This document shows positions 1-5,967 of a stretch of 13,999 nt of DNA, in pieces. Under the pieces are notes generated by a model. That model was given only the letters and a program-made list of their open reading frames with translations. It searched no databases and was not told where the DNA came from. The stretch is from the NCBI GenBank assembly GCA_032251145.1, contig JAVVER010000091.1:1-13999 (forward strand). Direction: 5' to 3'. The stretch comes from BRH-c54 sp032251145. Lineage in GTDB: Bacteria > Bacteroidota > Bacteroidia > Flavobacteriales_E > Vicingaceae. The position numbers and the translations under genes were made by a program. Positions within the stretch are counted from its first letter, which is position 1. Each line of letters begins with the position of its first letter.

Positions 1-29
1 TTTTTTTGTCCATTTTTTACACTTTTTAG

Positions 30-293
30 TGTAAACCTATTTCAGGACAAGACAATCCAAATCCTAATAATGGAAGTTTTACTATTGAACACAACCTAAA
101 AGAAGGAAATTACGTCTTGGAAATAGTTGATATAATGGGAAAAATGGTGCATCAAGAAAACATCCCGATAGCTATCGGGACTCAACAACAAACTATTACT
201 AACGAACAATTAAGCAAAGGGCTTTATTTTATAACCATTAAAACAACAAAAAATAAATTAATTTATACAAGTAAGATGAGTGTGGTGCGGTAG
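30..293 (+). pseudogene. Orphan T9SS type A sorting domain (3' remnant of a secreted protein gene)
   Basis: An open frame from 30 to the TAG at 291-293 reads as a complete type IX secretion sorting domain. It has the NPNPNNGSF opening, the strand EIVDIMGK, then LSKGLYFITI and a short basic tail ending in SVVR. Such domains sit at the C-terminus of secreted or surface-attached Bacteroidota proteins and are removed during export. Here nothing precedes it in frame: a TAG lies at 27-29, and there is no usable start before the domain. The bases just upstream are T-rich homopolymer runs (1-7, 13-18, 23-27) whose frames encode short F/L-rich peptides. The fragment may therefore be the end of a frameshifted gene reaching left of the window, or a signal peptide joined to a sorting domain after an internal deletion. 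A small hairpin (TTTACAC at 16-22 with GTGTAAA at 29-35) overlaps the break. The domain identity is secure; calling it a pseudogene is inference because the window starts here. Confidence 0.6.
163..180. repeat. 18-bp perfect palindrome inside the sorting-domain remnant
   Basis: TCCCGATAGCTATCGGGA is a perfect 18-bp palindrome. It is read in frame as the residues IPIAIG within the loop after GKMVHQEN of the sorting domain. A sister copy with the same 14-bp core occurs at 1664-1681. It looks like a small dispersed palindromic repeat that tolerates translation. Identification as a genome-wide repeat is inference. Confidence 0.7.
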
Positions 294-315
294 GAATGGC
301 AATGTGCGTCAGTTT

Positions 316-367
316 CCCCTCTCGAGACGCTGTGCTGAGCATAGTCGAAGCAGGGGTAGGGGTGTGT
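316..367. repeat. Nested intergenic hairpin repeat
   Basis: CCCCT (316-320) pairs with AGGGG (352-356), and a second G-rich copy follows (AGGGGTGTG). Inside lies a unit running from the palindrome CTCGAG to GTCGAAG. This inner unit folds on itself through GTGC/GCAT-type pairs around the TGCTGAGCA centre (333-341), with TCGA copies at both ends. It is the GC-richest intergenic stretch of the window. The C-run/G-run frame resembles the repeat inside the helicase gene (2605-2636), with the inner unit in place of its loop, so it may be two repeat families nested in each other. Inner units of this kind are common dispersed sequences in Bacteroidota genomes (recalled, not checked). It could also act as a transcription stop after the gene remnant ending at 293. 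Confidence 0.55.
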
Positions 368-390
368 AAAAAGAACAAAAAAGAAAAACA

Positions 391-1860
391 ATGAAAAAAT
401 ATAGCTTATTATTATGTTATGGCTGTTTTAGTTTTGTATTAAATGCACAAACTATTTTTAACACCACCTATAACTTTTCACAAATAGATAATGCAACCAG
501 CATTATTAAAACACAGGACAATAATTTTGTTGTGGGAATATCAACACAATTACAACCAAACACCTCTTATATTTTAAAATTAGATGCATTAGGAGATACC
601 TTGTGGCAAAAAAAGATTACCAATTTTGTAGTTCGTTCGTTGGCTGAACAAACTAACGGTTCGCTTATTTTAACAGGTGTAGCTAATGATTCTACTTTTA
701 CAGAAGGAGCATTAATGAGTTTAACCGCTTTAGGTGATTCCCTTTGGAAAAAGAAATTTGGCAACAGAGATGCAAATATTCTCAATAAAGTAAAAATTGC
801 TCCATCCGGTAATATTTTTGTTATGGGCTTCACACACAGTTACCCTAACCCCAGCGACTCAACAGATGCCAATGGTTGGCTAATTAAAACAGATAATTTA
901 GGTAATGTTATTTACGATAAGCAATTTAACATAGGTAAAAATGCTGACATTTTTATGGATATTCATATTAAAACAGATGAATCTACTTATGTAATTGGCT
1001 ATACTTCGCAAGTAAGCCAACAAGTGAGTCCACTTACAGGTTTAATAGTTCATTTTAATACCAATGGAGATACCCTATTTACACAACAACAACCTAATAC
1101 TTCGATTTTATATGCAATAGCGGAAACATCGGATACTAATTTTATATTGGTAGGTACTACAAAAGTAAATGGAAAAGATAAAGGATTAGTAACTAAAATA
1201 ACGCCTCAAGCAATTCCAATATGGCAAAAATCGTATGCCAGAGATACCAATAATTATGATTTTAGGGTAGTTGCTCCGTTTAATTCAAATACGTATTTAG
1301 TTGGTGGAACTGATTATGATTTAACACAAAATCCTATAAAAAAGCGTGTACGTTTTATCGTGCTTAATGCGTTGGGCGACAGTTTATGGAGCCAACAATA
1401 TTCGCATACCGGAGGAAATACCGAAAATAGTTTATTTTCAATGACGCTTAATAATAATGGTGGTTTTGTTTTTAGTGGTAATAGCTGGGTATTTCCCCAA
1501 CAAAATGCCTGGGTAGTAAGTGTTGATAGCATTGATTGTGTTAATTATGTAAACGGTTGCCAAACGGTTGGGGTTGAAGAAATTTTAAACCTCGAACAAG
1601 AAACTTTGAACTTTTTATTGTATCCTAATCCAAACAATGGGAGTTTTACTATCCGTTTAACCCATCCGATAGCTATCGGATTTGTTTCAGAAGAAGTAAG
1701 CATTGAAGTGTATGATGTGTTTGGAAAACAAATTCATTATACAACGACCAACACATCAACTGAAATTCAACTTGATTTAGGTAATGTACCCAAAGGATTT
1801 TACTTGGTATCAATAACTACTAAAAAACAAAAAGAGATTAAAAAAATAGTGGTAGAATAA
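391..1860 (+). CDS. Secreted beta-propeller-like protein with T9SS sorting domain
   Basis: 489 residues. Residues 1-20 form a signal peptide (Lys-Lys start, hydrophobic core, cleavage probably before or after Ala-Gln at 19-20). Residues about 25-385 hold repeats of roughly 45-60 residues with the strand motif LGD(T/S)LW or a variant (near 68, 114, 170, 225, 275 and 328), each preceded by a glycine-containing strand such as FVVGIST, FVMGFTH and FILVGTT. This is the delta-60/PQQ-like propeller layout seen in many Bacteroidota surface proteins. Residues 409-489 are a type A sorting domain (YPNPNNGSF, VYDVFGK, VPKGFYLVSI, terminal KKIVVE), so the protein should cross the outer membrane by T9SS and be anchored or released. 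Substrate and function are unknown; no catalytic motif is visible. The ATG at 391 directly precedes the signal peptide and has only an A-rich leader, as is usual in this phylum. Residues 426-430 (PIAIG) derive from a palindromic repeat. Confidence 0.88.
   Translation: MKKYSLLLCYGCFSFVLNAQTIFNTTYNFSQIDNATSIIKTQDNNFVVGISTQLQPNTSYILKLDALGDTLWQKKITNFVVRSLAEQTNGSLILTGVANDSTFTEGALMSLTALGDSLWKKKFGNRDANILNKVKIAPSGNIFVMGFTHSYPNPSDSTDANGWLIKTDNLGNVIYDKQFNIGKNADIFMDIHIKTDESTYVIGYTSQVSQQVSPLTGLIVHFNTNGDTLFTQQQPNTSILYAIAETSDTNFILVGTTKVNGKDKGLVTKITPQAIPIWQKSYARDTNNYDFRVVAPFNSNTYLVGGTDYDLTQNPIKKRVRFIVLNALGDSLWSQQYSHTGGNTENSLFSMTLNNNGGFVFSGNSWVFPQQNAWVVSVDSIDCVNYVNGCQTVGVEEILNLEQETLNFLLYPNPNNGSFTIRLTHPIAIGFVSEEVSIEVYDVFGKQIHYTTTNTSTEIQLDLGNVPKGFYLVSITTKKQKEIKKIVVE
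1664..1681. repeat. 18-bp perfect palindrome inside the sorting domain of the 391-1860 gene
   Basis: ATCCGATAGCTATCGGAT is a perfect palindrome sharing the core CCGATAGCTATCGG with 163-180. It is read in the same frame (HPIAIGF), but it sits in the first loop of the sorting domain, whereas the other copy sits in a later loop. The two outermost base pairs differ between copies yet remain complementary. Confidence 0.7.
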
Positions 1861-1887
1861 TAAGTTTGTTTAAACCTCAAAAATGAA

Positions 1888-2072
1888 TATAGTGCCGTAG
1901 CCAATAATACCCTCATTGCAAAGTCCATCTTTACCGTCTTTTTCCTATAATGTATTAGCATGTTGCTGCACTTGGTTTTTTAAACCCTATGGTAGCGGCT
2001 TTGGCAATGGCTTTTTCCGATGTTATTGTTGTGAGAAATTCCATACGTTTAAAGACTAAGAAATTGAAATAA
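1888..2072 (+). pseudogene. Decayed C-terminus of a heavy-metal P-type ATPase
   Basis: The frame ending at the TAA at 2070-2072 reads VAALGFLNP (from 1962) and MVAALAMAFSDVIVV, then a basic tail NSIRLKTKKLK. This closely matches the last two membrane helices of P1B-type metal ATPases (the LNPxxAxxAMAxSSxxVVxNxxRL pattern of CopA-like proteins). An in-frame TAG at 1956-1958 cuts it off. The reading continues one frame over as YNVLA (1946-1960), the residues expected just before this segment, and before that in a third frame as an open stretch 1888-1938 (weaker match). No metal-binding, phosphorylation (DKTGT) or GDGxNDxP segment is present, so only the tail survives, with at least one frameshift. 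It lies between two convergent genes, where debris is tolerated. The family call rests on pattern recognition of about 35 residues. Confidence 0.55.
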
Positions 2073-2076
2073 CTCT

Positions 2077-2109
2077 AAACCTAACAGGTTTTTGAAACCT
2101 GTTAGGTTT
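2077..2109. terminator. Perfect 15-bp hairpin repeat, probable bidirectional terminator
   Basis: Bases 2077-2091 pair perfectly with 2095-2109 around the loop TTG; the stem contains CCTAACAGG and CCTGTTAGG. It lies between the convergent ends of the 391-1860 gene and the helicase and is followed by T-rich sequence in both directions (weakly). Hairpins with this AACCTGNNAGG-type stem are common dispersed elements in Bacteroidota (recalled). The helicase stop codon lies inside the right arm. Confidence 0.65.
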
Positions 2110-3574
2110 TCTCTCCTTCAAAAAAAGCAGGATTAAAATTAACTAAAAACAACTGTTTTTTAGCCCTAGTAATGGCTGTATAAAGCCATCGTAAGTATTC
2201 TACATTAATCATTTCTTCGGTAAGATAACCTTGCTCAACAAAAACAGCATCCCATTGTCCACCTTGAGATTTATGACAAGTAATGGCATAAGCAAATTTA
2301 ACTTGTAATGCTTGATAGTAAGCATCTTTACGAATTAATTCATTACGTTTTTTCCTGTTAGGCTCATAACCATACTCTTCAGAAATAGCATCATACAATT
2401 CTCTAAACTTTCCTGATGGCAATGATGGAGCATCAGAAAGAATACTGTCCATCAGGATTTTAATTTCCAAGTCTGGTTCATTAGGATAATCCACCATACG
2501 TATGGTAATATTGGCAAACCTAAAACCGTGTTTTTCTTCAAAACCTCTAATTTTTAAAATCTCAATAATATCGCCATTGGCTATAAAACCTGCACCAATA
2601 GAAACTCCCCCTCCTTCGGAGGGGGCTGGGGGGAGGCTATCCAACCAAAAATAATTATTCTTAACCACCATCATATAATCTCCTGTGGCAATTTCTTCTT
2701 CTAACCATTTTATTCTTGCTCTAATTTGCAAATTAAACAAATTGGCCCTTTTATTACTTCGGCAGACTACCATTACGTTTTCATCACCAAACTTACCGTA
2801 AGCGTCATTTAACTCATCTTCTAACTCCAAACCAGTAATACACTTTACGTCTACTGTATCTGCTAATTCAGGAAACATGGGCAGCTCCGCTTTTTTACTA
2901 TTGATTTTTGCCCTTATAAAAGTAGCTAAAGATAAAATTTCACTATCCTGAGCTTGTCTTACTACTTCATCCAACTCATAAAATTCGGGATATAAATAAT
3001 AGTTTTTATGCAGTAAATCCTCATCTAAAGCAGGACTTTCTTCCACCCCCACAGGAGGTAATTGGGCAGTATCTCCAATAAAAATTAGTTTACAATTGAT
3101 GCCACTGTAAACATATTCCAACAAATCATCTAACAAGCCTTTTTGATTACCCCAACTGTTGTTTACTAAACTTCCAACGTCACTAATCATAGAAGCTTCA
3201 TCAACTAAAAAAATAGTATTTTGAAATTTATTTTGTTTTATGCTAAAACGCGTATAACCATCTCCCCCACTTTTCAATTGGTATATCATTTTATGAATGG
3301 TAAAAGCTGGTTTTTGCGAATAATTAGACAGTACTTTAGCTGCTCTTCCTGTTGGAGCCAATAATACCGATTCTAAATTAAATTGAGGTAAGGTTTTTAC
3401 TAACGCACCAATAATAGAAGTTTTTCCTGTTCCGGCATAACCTTTAAGCACAAACAAACTTCTTTTTTGTTGATGAAAAACAAAATCAGTTAATGCACCC
3501 AATACTTTCTGCTGTTTTTGAGTTGGTTTAAACCCAAAATGTTGAAGTAATAATTGATAAAACTGATTATGCAT
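2102..3574 (-). CDS. RecD/Dda-like SF1B DNA helicase (AAA ATPase with UvrD C-terminal 2 domain)
   Basis: 490 residues, cytoplasmic. The N-terminal FKPTQKQQKVLGAL resembles a Q-motif region. The Walker A motif is GYAGTGKT (45-52) and motif Ia is LLAPTGRAA (71-79). Walker B is LVDEASM (123-129) and motif III is FIGDTAQLPPVG (165-176). Motif V is YAITCHKSQGGQW (429-441) and motif VI is LYTAITRAKK (464-473), in a UvrD_C_2-type fold. This is the stand-alone RecD2/Dda-like helicase common in Bacteroidota; the family unwinds DNA with 5'-3' polarity, and its pathway in these bacteria is not settled. All catalytic motifs are intact. Two oddities come from repeats. Residues about 313-324 (SLPPAPSEGGGV) are a translated GC-rich hairpin inserted in a loop between YFW and AGFIANGD. 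The final Thr and stop codon come from the hairpin at 2077-2109. The ATG at 3574 begins the first plausible conserved stretch. Confidence 0.9.
   Translation of the reverse strand: MHNQFYQLLLQHFGFKPTQKQQKVLGALTDFVFHQQKRSLFVLKGYAGTGKTSIIGALVKTLPQFNLESVLLAPTGRAAKVLSNYSQKPAFTIHKMIYQLKSGGDGYTRFSIKQNKFQNTIFLVDEASMISDVGSLVNNSWGNQKGLLDDLLEYVYSGINCKLIFIGDTAQLPPVGVEESPALDEDLLHKNYYLYPEFYELDEVVRQAQDSEILSLATFIRAKINSKKAELPMFPELADTVDVKCITGLELEDELNDAYGKFGDENVMVVCRSNKRANLFNLQIRARIKWLEEEIATGDYMMVVKNNYFWLDSLPPAPSEGGGVSIGAGFIANGDIIEILKIRGFEEKHGFRFANITIRMVDYPNEPDLEIKILMDSILSDAPSLPSGKFRELYDAISEEYGYEPNRKKRNELIRKDAYYQALQVKFAYAITCHKSQGGQWDAVFVEQGYLTEEMINVEYLRWLYTAITRAKKQLFLVNFNPAFFEGEKT
2605..2636. repeat. GC-rich hairpin repeat translated within the helicase gene
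   Basis: CCCCCTCC (2607-2614) pairs perfectly with GGAGGGGG (2618-2625) around TTC, followed by a second G-run and GGAGG. It is strikingly GC-rich inside an AT-rich gene. On the minus strand it is read as SLPPAPSEGGG. Repeats of this composition are widespread between genes in Bacteroidota (recalled); here one lies in frame within a coding region. Confidence 0.75.
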
Positions 3575-3739
3575 ATTCGAATTTTAAATAACTTCTTAGT
3601 AAAAAAACAATATTACTACAATATTAATTTTAAATTCGCAGTTACTTATACCGAAACCAAATATGTTTTCGGAAGGTGATAAACTTGGGTTTCGAGTATT
3701 ACTCATACTAAGCATTTTTTCTTCTGAAAATCTGCTAAG

Positions 3740-3774
3740 TTTGAGTATATTCAATAAAAAAAATAGTAGTTTTG
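3740..3774 (+). promoter_or_regulatory. Probable Bacteroidetes-type promoter for the 3803 gene
   Basis: TTTG at 3740-3743 and TAGTTTTG at 3767-3774 match the -33 TTTG and -7 TAnnTTTG elements of the Bacteroidetes primary sigma factor, with 23 bases between them (upper end of the reported range). A transcript would begin near 3781, about 20 bases before the ATG at 3803. No other intergenic region here contains an exact TAnnTTTG. Confidence 0.5.
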
Positions 3775-3802
3775 TTTTCAAAATTCGTTTAAATAATTAA
3801 CT

Positions 3803-4483
3803 ATGGGATTACTTATAATTATTATCTTAGGAGCTGTTGCTTTATATTTTTTATCCAAATATGTATTAGTAGGATTATCTCCTATGTTGCTTAATATTGT
3901 AAAAATAGTTTTTGTAGCATTAATTGCTGTAGCAGCATATATGAACTACGATTCTATTCAAAGTAAAATTGAATTAGAGAAAGAAATTAAAAAAAGAAAC
4001 AAAGTTGTTCAAGAGCGTTTAGAAAATATTAGAGATGCTCAAATAGAATACAAAAAATTAAAAGGCGAATATGCTGGAAACTTTAATAATTTACTTAATT
4101 TCTTAAATAACGATTCTATTATACTTGTTTATTCTGAAGGTGAAGTACCTGATAGTTTAATTGGACAAGAAGCAAGAGCATTAGAGTTAGGTATAATTAT
4201 TAGAGATACTACCAAAGTTCCTGTTAGAGAAGAATTATTTAAAGAAAACTTTGACAAAATTGTTAAAGACATGAACATTGTACCTTTTTCTGATGGTGTA
4301 GAATTTGAAATAGCTGCTGGAGAAATTGAAAAAGGTAAAGTAATGGTAAAAGTTTTTGAAGTGAAAACACCTTACAAAAATGTTTACAACGGCTTAGACC
4401 TTAAAAATGAAGGGGTAGATTTAGATGCTTATATTGCAGTAGGATCTATGGAAGAACCAACAACAAACGGAAACTGGAAATAA
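3803..4483 (+). CDS. Conserved-type membrane/coiled-coil protein of unknown function
   Basis: 226 residues. Two hydrophobic helices at about 3-24 and 27-47 are followed by a highly charged helix (50-90, rich in K, E, R and I/L) that looks like a coiled coil. A soluble C-terminal domain (95-226) with mixed strands and helices completes it. There is no signal-peptidase site; the layout suggests an inner-membrane hairpin with the coiled coil and C-domain on one side. I recognise no catalytic or binding motif. It has its own promoter (3740-3774) and a strong terminator directly after it, so it is probably expressed as a single-gene unit, with partial readthrough into DUF3822-rsmD-MATE possible. 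My recollection is that similar small membrane proteins occur near DUF3822/rsmD in other Bacteroidota; this is unverified. The name should stay hypothetical. Confidence 0.8.
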   Translation: MGLLIIIILGAVALYFLSKYVLVGLSPMLLNIVKIVFVALIAVAAYMNYDSIQSKIELEKEIKKRNKVVQERLENIRDAQIEYKKLKGEYAGNFNNLLNFLNNDSIILVYSEGEVPDSLIGQEARALELGIIIRDTTKVPVREELFKENFDKIVKDMNIVPFSDGVEFEIAAGEIEKGKVMVKVFEVKTPYKNVYNGLDLKNEGVDLDAYIAVGSMEEPTTNGNWK

Positions 4484-4505
4484 CATTTCCTTTCTATATA
4501 ATATT

Positions 4506-4539
4506 AAAAATGAGTTTGGTTTAAGTCAAACTCATTTTT
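4506..4539 (+). terminator. Strong intrinsic terminator after the 3803-4483 gene
   Basis: A perfect 13-bp stem: AAAAATGAGTTTG (4506-4518) pairs with CAAACTCATTTTT (4527-4539) around an 8-base loop. The T-run extends to 4540 and is followed by ATTTT. It begins 22 bases after the stop codon at 4483 and ends only 22 bases before the next start codon at 4562, which raises the question of how the downstream genes are transcribed. Confidence 0.85.
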
Positions 4540-4561
4540 TATTTTAATACATTCATATACA

Positions 4562-5437
4562 TTGAAGCTTGTAGCGAACATAAATTTAGTTGACAAATCT
4601 TTTACTGATGCTAAAACAGTCGGTTATAAATTATATGTCCAGGTAAGTAAAGCCGACATTAAACTGTTGGTTTTAGATGTCTCCACATCCACCTTTATCG
4701 CTCTAAAAGTTTACGTTTTAAATGATGTTTATACCGACCATGCTTTAGCAGAAAAAATTCAACTTATTGTTAAAGAAGATAGTTGGATAAATAAGAACTT
4801 CTCATCAACACACATTGTTTTTGTAAATAACAGAGCTACCATAATGCCTAATGCTCTTTTTAATAAAGATGAATTAGCCACTTACCATCAATATAATTTC
4901 ACACCTAACGAAACCGACAATTATTATTTTGATAAGTTTTTAAACCTTTCGGCAAATAATATTTATGCCGTTCCCGACTTTATTATTTCTTGTTTTGATA
5001 ATGTGAAAAACAAACATTTCTTTCATTTTTCAACACCATTAATAGCTGCAGCTTTATTGCATGCAAAAAATACCAACGCTTTATCTTTAATTGATGTACA
5101 CGTGTTACCCAATTCTTTCCAAATTATAATTATAAAAAATCAGCAATTAGCACTTTACAACTCATTCGATTATCAAACCAGCGAAGACTTTATTTACTAC
5201 TTACTTTTTGTGTTAGAGCAACAAAAAATTGACAATAAAAAAGTACATATTCGCTTATTAGGCGAAGTAGAAAAAAATTCTACCATTTATACCTTACTAA
5301 ATACCTATATTAACGAAGTTTCATTCTTAGAAAAAAACGATTTGCTTGCCAACTCATCCTTAAAATTGAGTTATATTTTCGATGAAATTTCACCAACCTA
5401 TTATTACTCCATTTTTCAACAATACTTGTGCGAATAA
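4562..5437 (+). CDS. DUF3822 family protein
   Basis: 291 residues. The segment SFQIIIIKNQQLALYNSFDY (185-204) followed by SEDFIYYLLFVLEQQ (207-221) and IRLLGEVEKNS (230-240) is the hallmark of DUF3822, a Bacteroidota family that usually sits directly before rsmD. I recall a solved family member described as having an actin-like ATPase fold; this was not checked, and no biochemical function is established. The start must be TTG at 4562: the first in-frame Met is about 95 residues in, and the N-terminal strand (LVDKSFTDAKTVGYKLYVQV) belongs to the conserved fold. The gene overlaps rsmD by 10 bases, indicating translational coupling. The start lies 22 bases after a terminator, and a possible promoter overlaps that terminator (TTTG 4515-4518, TATTTTAA 4540-4547, imperfect). 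The family call is firm; the role is unknown. Confidence 0.85.
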   Translation: MKLVANINLVDKSFTDAKTVGYKLYVQVSKADIKLLVLDVSTSTFIALKVYVLNDVYTDHALAEKIQLIVKEDSWINKNFSSTHIVFVNNRATIMPNALFNKDELATYHQYNFTPNETDNYYFDKFLNLSANNIYAVPDFIISCFDNVKNKHFFHFSTPLIAAALLHAKNTNALSLIDVHVLPNSFQIIIIKNQQLALYNSFDYQTSEDFIYYLLFVLEQQKIDNKKVHIRLLGEVEKNSTIYTLLNTYINEVSFLEKNDLLANSSLKLSYIFDEISPTYYYSIFQQYLCE

Positions 5438-5964
5438 TTAGCGGAAAATATAAAGGAAAAACCATTTCAGCCCCTAAGCAACTGCCCGTTAGACCAACTA
5501 CCGACTTTGCTAAAGAAGGTTTATTTAATATCATTGAAAACAACTTTGATATTGATGATTTAACTGTATTGGATTTATTTTGTGGTACAGGAAACATTTC
5601 TTTTGAATTTGCCTCACGAGGAGCTAAAAACATCACTAGTGTTGATGCCAACAACCACTGTGTTCGTTTTGTAAAAGAAACCAGCACTAAACTTGAGTTA
5701 AAACAAATACAAGTGATAAAACAAGATGTATTTAGGTTCTTACAAAAATCTATACATCAATTCGATTTTATTTTTGCCGATCCTCCTTATCAACTAAAAG
5801 AATTAACCGAAATACCTGATTTAATTTTTAAAAACAATTGGTTAAAAGACGATGGTTGGTTGGTTGTAGAACACGATAAATTTGTGGAGTTTAGTAAACA
5901 TCCTAATTTTTTTCAGTACAGAAAATATGGCAATGTTAATTTTAGTTTTTTCCAAAACCTATAA
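5428..5964 (+). CDS. rsmD: 16S rRNA (guanine(966)-N2)-methyltransferase RsmD
   Basis: 178 residues, the usual length. The family methylates N2 of G966 in 16S rRNA using S-adenosylmethionine, late in 30S assembly. The signature N-terminus is MRIISGKYKGK with RPTTD (22-26) and KEGLFNI. The SAM-binding motif I is DLFCGTGNISFE (49-60), the acidic end of the next strand is VDAN (72-75), and the catalytic amino-methyltransferase motif is DPPY (118-121). All key residues are present. The start is GTG at 5428, inside the last codons of DUF3822 (TTG TGC GAA TAA), and the first codons give the conserved MRIISG. The next gene follows after only CTT, in the same frame. An operon with DUF3822 and MATE is inferred from the spacing. 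Confidence 0.95.
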   Translation: MRIISGKYKGKTISAPKQLPVRPTTDFAKEGLFNIIENNFDIDDLTVLDLFCGTGNISFEFASRGAKNITSVDANNHCVRFVKETSTKLELKQIQVIKQDVFRFLQKSIHQFDFIFADPPYQLKELTEIPDLIFKNNWLKDDGWLVVEHDKFVEFSKHPNFFQYRKYGNVNFSFFQNL

Positions 5965-5967
5965 CTT

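Noticed and set aside
567..833. Minus-strand open frame inside the secreted propeller gene
   Set aside because: Antisense to a convincing gene with signal peptide and sorting domain; its translation has no recognisable features.
1314..1532. Minus-strand open frame in the same gene
   Set aside because: Antisense shadow; no motif, no start context.
3596..3781. 61-codon minus-strand frame upstream of the helicase
   Set aside because: Lies in AT-rich intergenic DNA overlapping the probable promoter of the 3803 gene; composition looks non-coding and no family is recognised.
5310..5687. 125-codon minus-strand frame across the DUF3822/rsmD junction
   Set aside because: Antisense to two well-supported genes; the translation shows no domain.
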